From contig KV835869.1 of the NCBI GenBank assembly GCA_001838165.1, forward strand, positions 48,425-112,424: 64,000 bases of DNA, written 5' to 3'. Positions 17,286-26,438 of the stretch are shown here, piece after piece. Below the pieces are notes generated by a model that saw only the letters and a program-made list of their open reading frames with translations, was not told the origin of the DNA and did not search any database. A program made the translations under genes and the position numbers. Source of the DNA: Actinomyces sp. HMSC035G02 (GTDB lineage: Bacteria > Actinomycetota > Actinomycetes > Actinomycetales > Actinomycetaceae). Every line of letters starts with the position of its first letter. Positions within the stretch are counted from its first letter, which is position 1.

Positions 17286-18098
17286 TTAGGACGCGGACTG
17301 CGCCGCCTGCTCGAGGATGGTGTTGCGGATGTAGTCGACGTCGCGGTAGCCGCTGACGAACGCCTTGTTGATGAACATCGTAGGAGTGCCGGTGATGCCG
17401 GCCTGGTGGGCCTGTTCCTTGGCTGCCTTCACTGTGGAGGCGGTGTGGTCGGAGAGCATCGTCTCGCGGAACTTATCCAGGTCGGGCACGCCCGCCTTCT
17501 GTGCGAAGTCAACGAGGGCCTGTTCCGAGTACTGGGGGTGTCCGGTCGGATCCGCGGCCTGATAGACGACATCGTGGAACTCCCAGAACTTACCCTGCTC
17601 GCCCGCAGCGATGCCCGCCTGGGCCGCCAGGGGAGAGGTCTCGGTGATCTGGGCCAGGTCGTACCACTCCACGCGCAGGGTGCCATCCTCGACGAGATCA
17701 GCCAGTGCCGGGTCGATCTCCTGGGCGTACTTCGTGCAGTAGGGGCATGCGAAGTCCGAGAAGAGAACCATCGTCACGGGAGCGTTGATGTCGCCCTTCG
17801 CCTGCGGGTCATCAGGCTGGTGGCGCACAAACGACTTCATGATCTCCAGGTTGTTGGCGTTCGTCTGGCTGGGGGCCGCAGTCTCGGTGTTCTGCGGCAT
17901 CTGCGCGGCTGCGGTCGGTGTGGCCGCCGGGGTCGCCTGGCTCGCCGGAGAGGTAGAGGAGAGCTGAAAACCCATCCACACGCACGCGCCCGCGAGGACC
18001 GCCGTGATCGGCGCGGTGACGAAGAACAGGGTCTTGTACAGGTTGGTGGAGGTGTCCTCGGCCTTTTTCTGCGAGGCCTGGGTGTCGTTGCTGGTCAT
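17286..18098 (-). CDS. Membrane-anchored DsbA-family thiol:disulfide oxidoreductase
   Basis: A 270-residue protein with a short cytoplasmic tail, one N-terminal helix (about residues 25-45), a Thr/Ala/Pro/Gln-rich linker and an extracytoplasmic thioredoxin-fold domain. The active site is FACPYCTKY (CPYC) and the cis-proline loop is GTPTMFIN, both standard for the DsbA/DsbG group. The ATG at 18098 is chosen for the GGAG about 8 bases upstream and the membrane-anchor topology; the frame opens earlier without support. It probably forms disulfides in exported proteins. It lies 90 bp downstream of whiB on the same strand, so it could be read from the whiB promoter. Confidence 0.88.
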   Translation of the reverse strand: MTSNDTQASQKKAEDTSTNLYKTLFFVTAPITAVLAGACVWMGFQLSSTSPASQATPAATPTAAAQMPQNTETAAPSQTNANNLEIMKSFVRHQPDDPQAKGDINAPVTMVLFSDFACPYCTKYAQEIDPALADLVEDGTLRVEWYDLAQITETSPLAAQAGIAAGEQGKFWEFHDVVYQAADPTGHPQYSEQALVDFAQKAGVPDLDKFRETMLSDHTASTVKAAKEQAHQAGITGTPTMFINKAFVSGYRDVDYIRNTILEQAAQSAS

Positions 18099-18188
18099 GC
18101 GAGCTCCCGGAGAGGATGGGCGTTGTGGTGGGCAGTAAAAAGGTGCGGCACCGCGGTGGCGATGCCGCACCGGAAAAATGGATGTGCG

Positions 18189-18485
18189 TTAGGAGACGCG
18201 GCGACCGCGTCCGGAGGAGCGGATCTCTTCGCGTCGTTCTTCTTCAGTCATTCCACCCCAGATGCCGTAAGGCTCCTGAGCGGCCAGAGCGTAGGACCGG
18301 CACTGCTCGATCACCGGGCAGGTCGCGCAGATCGCCTTGGCGTTTGCTGCGCGGCGCCGGCGCGTGGAGCCACGCTCACCCTCGGGGTGGAAGAACAGCT
18401 CGGTGTCCAGGTCTCGGCACGCCGCTTCGTACTGCCATTCCCACGCGTCGATCATGGGGCCGGGCAGACGGGAGACGTCAGTCAT
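18189..18485 (-). CDS. whiB: WhiB-family iron-sulfur transcription regulator (WhiB3/WhiD type)
   Basis: A 98-residue [4Fe-4S] protein. The four cluster cysteines are in AACRDLD, CATC and QCRSYAL, and the turn GIWGG is followed by a basic tail (RGRR) for DNA contact. LPGP near the start and LFFHPEGERG are characteristic of the WhiB3/WhiD subgroup rather than WhiB1 or WhiB2. In Mycobacterium whiB3 is likewise beside groES. These proteins act with the main sigma factor to sense redox or nitric oxide. GGAGG lies before the ATG. An inverted repeat upstream (18510-18539) may be its operator. Confidence 0.93.
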   Translation of the reverse strand: MTDVSRLPGPMIDAWEWQYEAACRDLDTELFFHPEGERGSTRRRRAANAKAICATCPVIEQCRSYALAAQEPYGIWGGMTEEERREEIRSSGRGRRVS

Positions 18486-18508
18486 TGGGTGCCTCCTTCA
18501 TGTCTGTC

Positions 18509-18539
18509 GTGCCGACATTTTCGGCACACGATGTCGGCA
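18509..18539. promoter_or_regulatory. Inverted-repeat operator candidate upstream of whiB
   Basis: TGCCGACA (18510-18517) and TGTCGGCA (18532-18539) are perfect 8-bp arms 14 bases apart. Nested inside, GTGCCGA and TCGGCAC (18509-18527) form a second perfect 7-bp repeat. The site lies 24-54 bases before the whiB start, where a promoter should be. I do not recognise the binding protein. Confidence 0.55.
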
Positions 18540-18776
18540 AGAATAGACACTTGTGCGGTAGTTATTCAAGGATCTTTCTCGAATTATGAGCCAGTTCTCA
18601 GATCGAGTGTGCTCGTGCTGTGAAAACGTGGAGAAATAAGTGGCGCGCGCAATGAACAGAGTGTGAATAACTTTTTGAACAACTTGGGCGTGAGTCTCCT
18701 GCCCTTTCCTGTGGCGTGCGCGCTGCGAACACGCAAGAATCAGAGCAGGTACGGACGAGGACCGGAGGGAGTGGAC

Positions 18777-19697
18777 ATGCCACGAGCCATACTGGCGCAG
18801 TCGGTGCATGCCGACCGATCCCGCACCATGTCCTCCGTGTCCGATGAACTGGGAGTATCCCCTTCCACCTTGCGCACCTGGGAACGCCGCTACGGCCTCG
18901 GCCCCGCGCAGCGTGAGACCGGCGAGCGACGTCGCTATCAGCCCGAGGACGTTGACCGTCTGCGCGCCATGATCCACCATGTGCGCGCCGGCATGTCCGC
19001 CGCCGAGGCCGCCAAGCGCGCCCTCGCAGAAAGCACCCTGCTTCCCCGCCGAGGTCCGGCGAATGCTGCCCAGCTGCGCTCCGTCGCCCTTTCCGACGAC
19101 TACCAGCGTCTCGAAGAAGTGATCGAGGCCGCCGTCGCTAGCCACGGCCTCGTCCATACGTGGTCGCGCTTCGTTGAACCCACCCTCAAATCCCTGCGCT
19201 CCGATCCGGGCGGCGAACCCGTCGGCGGTGCGCCCGCCCTCATGCTGGTCAACGCCTTCCAGCGCGTATGCCGCTCCGTCTACCAGTCCCGCCCCGCCCG
19301 TTCCCTCGTCGGAGGGGACCGCGTCGCGCTCATCTCCGACTCACTCCACGAGACCGCCGCCCAGGTCATCGGCGTCGCCCTGGCCTGGTACGGCTGCGAC
19401 GTGCGCATGCTGTCCAGCGAAAACTACGGGGGCGTCAGCACCACTGAACGCTTCCGCGAGTACGTGCGCGGCGGCGTCCCCGCGCTCACCGTCGTCCTCG
19501 GATGCGGCCTCACATGTGCGGAAACGGTGGAAAACCTCGTCGCCCGCTACGGGGTTCCCACGATCATGGTGGGCGCGGACGCCCCCGAGATCCTCTCGCC
19601 CCAGGTGCAGCGCGTGCGCACCATCAGCGCCTGCGTCGAGGAGGCCCTCGCCCTCCTCGCGCCCCAGGCGGACCTGGAGCTCGTCGGTCGCTCCTGA
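18777..19697 (+). CDS. MerR-family regulator with degenerate cobalamin-binding-like domain
   Basis: A 306-residue regulator. The N-terminal winged helix-turn-helix is SSVSDELGVSPSTLRTWERRYG with RYQPEDVDRLRAM, the MerR form. A helical segment follows and then a Rossmann-like region (RVALISDSLHETAAQVIG, LAWYGCDVRMLSS) that resembles B12-dependent light or cobalt regulators. It lacks the D-x-H-x-x-G cobalamin motif, so vitamin binding is doubtful. The ATG at 18777 has GGAGGGA 7 bases upstream. It is divergent from whiB with a 291-bp gap. Target genes are unknown; the epimerase gene 116 bp downstream could be one. Confidence 0.85.
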   Translation: MPRAILAQSVHADRSRTMSSVSDELGVSPSTLRTWERRYGLGPAQRETGERRRYQPEDVDRLRAMIHHVRAGMSAAEAAKRALAESTLLPRRGPANAAQLRSVALSDDYQRLEEVIEAAVASHGLVHTWSRFVEPTLKSLRSDPGGEPVGGAPALMLVNAFQRVCRSVYQSRPARSLVGGDRVALISDSLHETAAQVIGVALAWYGCDVRMLSSENYGGVSTTERFREYVRGGVPALTVVLGCGLTCAETVENLVARYGVPTIMVGADAPEILSPQVQRVRTISACVEEALALLAPQADLELVGRS

Positions 19698-19813
19698 CGC
19701 CCTTGACGACTCACTCGCAATTGCGCCTCAACTGCGCGCACGCGGCCCCCACCGCCGCCCGCAGAGCCGGTACAGGTGATACCGTGAAGGCACGTACCGG
19801 CAGGAGAACAGTC

Positions 19814-21088
19814 ATGAACGCCCCCTGGAACAACGAAGATCTGCGCTGCGCTTTTGACGCCGATTTTGACGCGCTCGTCGCTTTCGCTTCCCGGTCGAAG
19901 GCGCGGGTCGGTTTCGCCTTCCTGCGCGCCGACGGTCAGGTCGACCTCGGGCGTCCCCTCGATGCGCGCATCAGCGCCCGCATGACCCACGTCTTCGCCC
20001 TCGCGCAGATGCGAGGCATCGAGGGGGCCGCTCACCTCGTCAACCATGGCCTCGCCGCCCTCGCAGGCCCCCTGCGCGCCCCGAACGGCTCCTGGTACGC
20101 CGAGGTCGTGCCCACGTCAGAGCACAGCGCCACCCCCGTTCCTCGCGCAGTTTTTTCCCAGCGCGCCCAGTCCGCGATGATCGGTGCGGCCGCCGCTGCC
20201 GCCATGGTAGGCCACGAGGCCGCGCGCGACCTGCTCGCCGACCTCGAAGCGGACCAGGATCAGCGCTGGTGGGATCCGAGCGCCGGCGCTGTGCGCGAAG
20301 AGATCGAGGCCCAGACCGGTGTCTGCTCGCCCCTGCGTCGACTCTCCACCAACCTCGATACCGCCCAGGCCTACCTGGCAGCCTGGGAAGCGACGGGGGA
20401 GCGCGTGTGGTTCGACCGGGCGCGCTCGATCCTGCGCCTCGTCGGCGAGATCGCCGCGCGCTGCGGCTTCGCCCTGCCCGACCTCTATGACGAAGAATGG
20501 CGCCCCCTGCCCGCCTCCTCCAATCAGGCTCCCGTTGAGCTCATCCGGCCCGGCGATACGCTCCCCGGCCTCGGATTTAAGGCCGCCCGCCTCATCGGGC
20601 AGATTTGCGCAATCCTCACCCACATGGGTGAAAAACCCGGACCCTGGATGATCGACACCGCGACCGCCCTCTACGACCGTGCCCTGGCCGACGGGTGGAC
20701 GAACGAGGGCGTGGGTGGCATCGTCTACACCCTCGACCACGCCGGCGTCGTCGCAGCCCCTCAACGCATGCACTGGGTCGTGTGCGAGGCCGCCAGCGCC
20801 GCCCGCGTCCTCGCCGAGGTCGTGGACCCCTCGCGCGCCGAGGACCTCGCCGTCGACTACGCCCGCGCCATCGCCTGGGCCGACTCCCACGCGCGCGCCG
20901 GAATGGGCCGCTGGATCCACGAGGTCGCCCCCGATGGATCCGTCTCCATGCTCGTGTGGGAGGGGCGCCCCGACGCCCTCACCGCCGCCCGCATGCTGGC
21001 ACGCGGCGCCGCCCCGATCCATCTCACAGTCACCGGCGCGACCGCCGCCCGCTACGCCTCCCAAGCCAACCAGAGCGCGTCCTCCTGA
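19814..21088 (+). CDS. AGE-family sugar epimerase/isomerase
   Basis: A 424-residue (alpha/alpha)6-barrel protein of the N-acylglucosamine 2-epimerase family. Supporting blocks include GAAHLVNHGLAAL, DPSAGAVREEIEA, RRLSTNLDTAQAYLAAW, GGIVYTLDHAG, RMHWVVCEAASAA and MGRWIHEVAPDGS. Members interconvert mannose and fructose, cellobiose epimers or N-acetylhexosamines; the sequence does not settle which. AGGAGA lies 6 bases before the ATG. It probably shares or follows the MerR gene's transcript and ends 100 bp before guaB. Confidence 0.8.
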   Translation: MNAPWNNEDLRCAFDADFDALVAFASRSKARVGFAFLRADGQVDLGRPLDARISARMTHVFALAQMRGIEGAAHLVNHGLAALAGPLRAPNGSWYAEVVPTSEHSATPVPRAVFSQRAQSAMIGAAAAAAMVGHEAARDLLADLEADQDQRWWDPSAGAVREEIEAQTGVCSPLRRLSTNLDTAQAYLAAWEATGERVWFDRARSILRLVGEIAARCGFALPDLYDEEWRPLPASSNQAPVELIRPGDTLPGLGFKAARLIGQICAILTHMGEKPGPWMIDTATALYDRALADGWTNEGVGGIVYTLDHAGVVAAPQRMHWVVCEAASAARVLAEVVDPSRAEDLAVDYARAIAWADSHARAGMGRWIHEVAPDGSVSMLVWEGRPDALTAARMLARGAAPIHLTVTGATAARYASQANQSASS

Positions 21089-21098
21089 CGATCTCTGA

Positions 21099-22712
<1,614 letters not shown>

Positions 22713-22730
22713 TCGCAGACAGAGCGTTCG

Positions 22731-22768
22731 TTGTGGGCGGGAGCAGTCGGTGGGCTGCTCCCGCCCGC
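22731..22768 (+). repeat. 38-bp repeat, copy 1; also the guaB terminator
   Basis: This 38-base segment recurs at 24804-24841 with two mismatches. Here it forms a perfect 12-bp stem (GGGCGGGAGCAG/CTGCTCCCGCCC) with an 8-base loop followed by CTTCTTG, so it serves as the guaB terminator. The two copies bracket the tetR-glycosyltransferase pair. Confidence 0.85.
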
Positions 22769-22943
22769 TTCTTGTCTTCAAGGGTGCCCGGGGGAGATGC
22801 GCTGTCTGAGTTGGTAGCGGGCATGTTGTGTCTTGGAAACATCCAAGGGTTTATGTGGCGACTGTGTGGGTGGGGAGCTGGTTCTTTCGTTAAGTCGTGG
22901 CAGTGTGGCCTGTCTTGTCATCCGGACTCTTCAGTGAGCTGTC
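22769..22943. other. G/T-rich spacer before the tetR promoter, no gene seen
   Basis: The stretch between the repeat and the tetR promoter is rich in G and T on the plus strand and contains a 75-codon open frame beginning in the repeat. That frame has no ribosome site or family resemblance, so I do not call a gene. Confidence 0.4.
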
Positions 22944-22972
22944 TTGTTGGGGGTGGATAAAGAAACTAAAGT
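22944..22972 (+). promoter_or_regulatory. Promoter of the tetR-glycosyltransferase operon
   Basis: TTGTTG (22944-22949) and TAAAGT (22967-22972) are 17 bp apart. The palindromic operator starts 1 base after the -10 box, a classic place for repression. Confidence 0.55.
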
Positions 22973-22973
22973 A

Positions 22974-22990
22974 AAACCGACCGTCGGTTT
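22974..22990. promoter_or_regulatory. TetR-family operator
   Basis: AAACCGACCGTCGGTTT is a perfect 17-bp palindrome directly before the tetR ribosome site. Its core ACCGACCGTCGGT is a form commonly bound by TetR-type repressors, so autorepression is expected. Confidence 0.75.
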
Positions 22991-23004
22991 GGAATGGAGG
23001 TTGT

Positions 23005-23643
23005 ATGAATCAGGCCGAGAAATCCGAGCGTACCCGGGAAGCGATCTGTCTAGCTGCCCGTCAGCTCTTCGCAGAGAAAGGCTATGACACGACCACCATG
23101 CAAGATATCGTCAGGGCGAGTGGCATGTCGAAGGGGGCGATTTATCATCATTTCTCGTCGAAGCAAGAGGTGCTGCGTTCCGTTATAGAGGGAGAGTGGC
23201 GCTATCTCAACGAATTTGTCGAGGACCTTGCTGCGCAATCTGATGCGTCGGTGACCGATAGAATGACGGTCCTTGCGACGCACATGGTGGCGTCTAGTCC
23301 GCAAAGTGGTCTCGGGCGCGCCAACTGGGTGAGTGAGGTTCCTGAAGCCTTACTGGAATCATTGCGTCACTCGCTGACAAAGCTTGCGCCCCACCTGGAA
23401 CAAATGCTGCGCCAGGGAATGGAGTCTGGTGAAATCGGCTGTACCTTCCCCCATGAAGTCGCTGAAGTGTTGGTCCTCCTCGTCGATGTGTGGGTCGATC
23501 CGCTGATCGTTGCGGATACGTATCAGCGAATGTGTCAAAAGGTGGACTTCATCGCTGCGTTCCTCGAGCGTTTCAATGCGCAGGTACTCAGTGAGGACGC
23601 TATCGCAGTTATCAAAAACGGGGTAGGTCGTTTCTATGAGTGA
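23005..23643 (+). CDS. TetR-family transcriptional repressor
   Basis: A 212-residue repressor. The N-terminal helix-turn-helix region runs EAICLAARQLFAEKGYDTTT, then MQDIVRASGMSKGAIYHHF and SSKQEVLRSV, the standard TetR pattern. The C-terminal ligand domain is not recognisable. GGAGG lies 6 bases before the ATG. The stop overlaps the glycosyltransferase start by 8 bases, so both are read from the promoter and palindromic operator just upstream. Base composition is clearly lower in GC than the flanking guaB and transaldolase genes, which suggests horizontal transfer. Likely ligand: the compound glycosylated by the next gene. Confidence 0.9.
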   Translation: MNQAEKSERTREAICLAARQLFAEKGYDTTTMQDIVRASGMSKGAIYHHFSSKQEVLRSVIEGEWRYLNEFVEDLAAQSDASVTDRMTVLATHMVASSPQSGLGRANWVSEVPEALLESLRHSLTKLAPHLEQMLRQGMESGEIGCTFPHEVAEVLVLLVDVWVDPLIVADTYQRMCQKVDFIAAFLERFNAQVLSEDAIAVIKNGVGRFYE

Positions 23644-24802
23644 ACGCAAATCCTACTCCATACTCATGGTGAATTTGCCGTTTTCTGGACACACGAACCC
23701 GACGCTTGGCTTAGCTCGGATGCTCACTGATATGGGGCATCGTGTCACTTATGTTCATTCGCCTACGTGGCGAGATGCGGTGGAAAATACAGGCGTACGT
23801 TTCGTCCCATACGATGACTATCCCCTCTTCCCGAGTCCATTCCAGGATCGCATGCGCTGCTGGCGTGCGGCTTATCGGACGGTGCTGCGCATCGGCGCAG
23901 AATACGACTGCCTGATCTACGAAATGCTCTTTGTATCAGGCAAGGCGCTCGCCGACCGTTTGGGGATAGTCCCCATTAGGCTATTTTCAACCTTCGCACT
24001 TAATGAGCATGTGCTGGAAGACTTCGGGCGAAACGGCGGGTTGTACCTAACCTCAATCTTCCGTTTTCCGCTCCTGAGATCGCTCATCTCTGCACCTATG
24101 AGTAGGAGATATGGCTGGCGATTCCGAGAGCTTGAGGCTGAGATTGTGCGTAATAGCCCCGCTCTCAACATCACCTACACGCCTCGGAGCTTCCAGGTGT
24201 ACGCCAATGAATTTCCTCAATCACGGTATGCATTCGTTGGTGCATCTATCGATGGGCGTCGCCACGAGCCATTTGAGCCTCCTGAGGGCAGTGGGTCTCT
24301 CGTCTACATATCTCTCGGAACAGAACTCAACAAATCCGAATGGTTCTACCGTCGGTGCGTGGAAGCTTTCGGCAGCACGGGTATGCGTGTTGTCATGGCA
24401 ATCGGCGACTCGGTGCGCCCCGAGAGCCTAGGACCCGTTCCTCCTATGATGATGGTTTGCCGCAGGGTTCCGCAGCTCGAGGTGCTCTCGCAAGCATCTC
24501 TCTTTATTACCCACGGCGGTATGAACAGCGTCAATGAGGCGCTCTTCTATGGTGTACCGATGCTGGTTGTTCCTGTTGGTAATGACCAGCCGACTGTGGC
24601 GCGGCGGGTGGAGAAACTGGGATTGGGTGAAGCGCTGGACATCCGCAAAGCAACTCCCGATGTCCTTCGTGAGGCGGCAATGCGCGTGCTATCGGATCGT
24701 GAGTGCCATGCGCGCCTGTCCGAGTTTCGCCAAGAGACGCGGAACGCAGGGGGCAACGCAAAAGCGGTGAAGCTTATCGTTGAACAGCTCGATCGAGCGT
24801 GA
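23636..24802 (+). CDS. MGT-type glycosyltransferase (macrolide/UGT-like, GT1 family)
   Basis: A 388-residue GT-B glycosyltransferase. The start ILMVNLPFSGHTNPTLGLAR contains the acceptor-side histidine (SGH-TNP) typical of antibiotic-inactivating and YjiC-like enzymes. The C-terminal donor-binding motif is FITHGGMNSVNEAL followed by VPMLVVPVGNDQP. In known relatives this reaction attaches UDP-sugar to macrolides, flavonoids or lipids, which detoxifies or exports them. GC over its first 60 bases is 28 of 60, far below the neighbours. The cassette lies between two copies of a 38-bp repeat. Its substrate cannot be read from sequence. Confidence 0.88.
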   Translation: MSERKSYSILMVNLPFSGHTNPTLGLARMLTDMGHRVTYVHSPTWRDAVENTGVRFVPYDDYPLFPSPFQDRMRCWRAAYRTVLRIGAEYDCLIYEMLFVSGKALADRLGIVPIRLFSTFALNEHVLEDFGRNGGLYLTSIFRFPLLRSLISAPMSRRYGWRFRELEAEIVRNSPALNITYTPRSFQVYANEFPQSRYAFVGASIDGRRHEPFEPPEGSGSLVYISLGTELNKSEWFYRRCVEAFGSTGMRVVMAIGDSVRPESLGPVPPMMMVCRRVPQLEVLSQASLFITHGGMNSVNEALFYGVPMLVVPVGNDQPTVARRVEKLGLGEALDIRKATPDVLREAAMRVLSDRECHARLSEFRQETRNAGGNAKAVKLIVEQLDRA

Positions 24803-24803
24803 A

Positions 24804-24841
24804 TTGTGGGCGAGAGCAGTCGGTGGGCTGCCCCCGCCCGC
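24804..24841 (+). repeat. 38-bp repeat, copy 2, after the glycosyltransferase gene
   Basis: Copy of 22731-22768 with 2 mismatches in 38. Both changes fall in one arm or the other so that the 12-bp stem now has two A-C mismatches, which suggests this copy is the decayed one. It ends 2 bases before the -10 box (TATCCT, 24844-24849) of the next gene. Confidence 0.85.
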
Positions 24842-24890
24842 GCTATCCTAGGGGTGCGAAAACTCACAACAGCGCAAAGGAGCTGCTCAC

Positions 24891-25580
24891 ATGCTCATCC
24901 TCATCGATCACGCGAACGTCGATTCCATCGCCAAGACCCTGGAATACCTGCCCATCGACGGCGTGACCACCAACCCGACGATCCTGTACCGCGAAGGCAA
25001 GGAGCCTCTCGAGGTTCTCCACGCCATCAAGCAGCTCCTGCCCGACGGCGCTCAGCTGCACGTCCAGATCGTCTCCCAGCGCGCCGACGACATGGTCGCC
25101 GAGGCCCGCGCCCTGCGCGGCGAAATCGGCGGCAACCTCTTCATCAAGCTCCCCGTCACGCGTGAGGGCTTCGCTGCGATCCCGCGCATCGTGCGCGAAG
25201 GCATGCAGGTGACCGCGACCGGTATTCACTCCTCGATGCAGGGCTTCATGGCCGCCAAGGCCGGGGCCCGCTACGTTGCCCCCTACGTGAACCGCATGGA
25301 CAACTACGGTATTGACGGCGTGCGCGTCGCCTCGGAAATCCACCGCACCCTGCGTTCCTACGACCTGAAGGCCGACGTCCTGGCCGCGTCCTTCAAGAAC
25401 TCCGAGCAGGTCCTCGAACTGGTCCGCCAGGGCGTGGGTGCCATCACCGCCGCCCCCGACGTGCTGGCCGCGCTCATCAAGAACCCCGCGACCGATGCCG
25501 CCATCGCGGACCAGAACCGCGACTTCGGCTTCCTCGTGGGCGAGCGCCGCACGTGGCTGGATCTCATCAAGGAAAAGTGA
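24891..25580 (+). CDS. fsa: Fructose-6-phosphate aldolase / transaldolase-family protein
   Basis: A 229-residue class I aldolase of the small transaldolase (TalC/FSA) group. It has DGVTTNPTILYREG near the start, the Schiff-base lysine in LFIKLPVTREG, TATGIHSSMQGFMAAKAGA, and YVAPYVNRMDNYGIDG. Length and compactness fit FSA-type rather than full transaldolases. Members cleave fructose 6-phosphate or act as transaldolase; a transaldolase-like role linking to pentose metabolism is equally possible. AAAGGAG lies 8 bases before the ATG and TATCCT is about 40 bases upstream. Confidence 0.85.
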   Translation: MLILIDHANVDSIAKTLEYLPIDGVTTNPTILYREGKEPLEVLHAIKQLLPDGAQLHVQIVSQRADDMVAEARALRGEIGGNLFIKLPVTREGFAAIPRIVREGMQVTATGIHSSMQGFMAAKAGARYVAPYVNRMDNYGIDGVRVASEIHRTLRSYDLKADVLAASFKNSEQVLELVRQGVGAITAAPDVLAALIKNPATDAAIADQNRDFGFLVGERRTWLDLIKEK

Positions 25581-25809
25581 GCCTGTAGCGCCACCGGTGT
25601 TCCGGGCGCCGTCGGGCCCGCCCGCCCGCTCGCCGTCCGTGCCACGAGCTTCGCTCGGCGCGTCGGCTCGAAGCCCGGCCAGGCCCCGCGGCCCCGCCGG
25701 CGCCCTCCACACGGGTGGTGTGTGGTGGCTGGTGTCTGTCCGGCCGTTACCGCGCCCCCGGCGCGGCAGATGTTTATCCGGGCCCTTGCTAGCTGCCTGT
25801 CTCAGTGCG

Positions 25810-25942
25810 TTCCGGATAGGTTGTGCGCATCCGGATAGGTTATGCGTATCTGGATAGGTTATTAAGCTATCCGGATGTTCGTTACCTATCCGGATGTTGC
25901 TTACCTATCCGGATGTTCGTTACCTATCCACGTGTGTGATGG
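25810..25942. repeat. Seven-unit inverted 19-bp repeat array, locus A
   Basis: Three units read forward, beginning at 25810, 25829 and 25848, each close to ATCCGGATAGGTTATGCGY. Four units read in reverse, beginning CTATCC at 25867, 25886, 25905 and 25924. All steps are exactly 19 bases, and the distance from the last GGATAGG (25852) to the first CTATCC is 15. The last reverse unit is divergent (CTATCCACGTGTGTG). Locus B at 51572 has the same architecture. The whole array could fold as a long imperfect hairpin in RNA or as a cruciform in DNA. Confidence 0.92.
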
Positions 25943-26000
25943 TATCCGTGGGGCCTCGGCTCCCTTTCCCCCTGACGGGGCCGCATTTAGACTTGTTGCT

Positions 26001-26072
26001 AAGTGGTGTTACACCACTTAGGAGGGTATTACACCACTTCGGAGGTGGTGTAATGCTCCCTAACTGGTGTAT
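26001..26072. repeat. Cluster of five AAGTGGTGTAAT-type half-sites
   Basis: AAGTGGTGT-T-ACACCACTT (26001-26019) is a perfect palindrome. ATTACACCAC (26028-26037) and GTGGTGTAAT (26045-26054) form a second inverted pair. AACTGGTGTAT (26062-26072) is a degenerate fifth half-site. It may be a multi-site operator without an obvious gene, or decayed ends of an insertion sequence. Confidence 0.7.
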
Positions 26073-26403
26073 GCCCCTTCGTCTGGTCCTGTGGAGGGCA
26101 TGGGGATAGTTCCGCGACAATGTCGCACGTAATTCCCCTGCGGCTGCTTCAAACCTTGAATTCGCATCGTTGGAATTGCAACGTTTTGGGCAACACTCGA
26201 AAAATGACCGCGGGAAATTATGTGCGACTTTTATTTGGCCAGGTACTGCGGTCCCGTTGTGAACCCTGCGGCCCAATACTGGTGGCGCGTGGTGCGTTGC
26301 TCGGCCAGGCTCGCCTCACCCCAGCCTTCGCGTCACCTAGCTGCCGCACGCTTCGCGCAGCTCGTACATGCGCCGCACGGAGGACACCTCAGGTGCAACG
26401 AAA

Positions 26404-26426
26404 CGGGGGCCGGCTGCCGACCCCCG
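26404..26426 (-). terminator. Terminator after the exonuclease gene
   Basis: CGGGGG and CCCCCG enclose an inner CGG/CCG stem. Read on the minus strand the hairpin is followed by TTTCGTT. Confidence 0.7.
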
Positions 26427-26438
26427 CCTGAATCGTTC

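Larger units (their letters stand above)
25581..26438. other. 858-bp intergenic field with several repeat systems, no gene
   Basis: This gap between the convergent fsa and exonuclease genes holds an array of seven 19-bp units (25810-25942), a cluster of palindromic half-sites (26001-26072), a 13-bp perfect palindrome GCGACAATGTCGC (26114-26126), and a locally AT-richer stretch (about 26130-26250). A terminator for the exonuclease gene ends it. A 103-codon open frame at 26120-26431 has no ribosome site or protein-like features. It looks like an accumulation point for regulatory or mobile-element remnants. Confidence 0.6.

Noticed and set aside
22733..22960. Small 75-codon gene after guaB
   Set aside because: It begins inside the terminator hairpin repeat, has no ribosome site, and the same repeat opens a similar spurious frame at 24806.
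25810..25942. CRISPR array
   Set aside because: Repeats are about 11 bases with 8-base tails, change orientation in the middle and have no cas genes nearby.
26120..26431. 103-codon gene in the intergenic field
   Set aside because: No ribosome site, no family resemblance, and it runs into the terminator of the convergent exonuclease gene.
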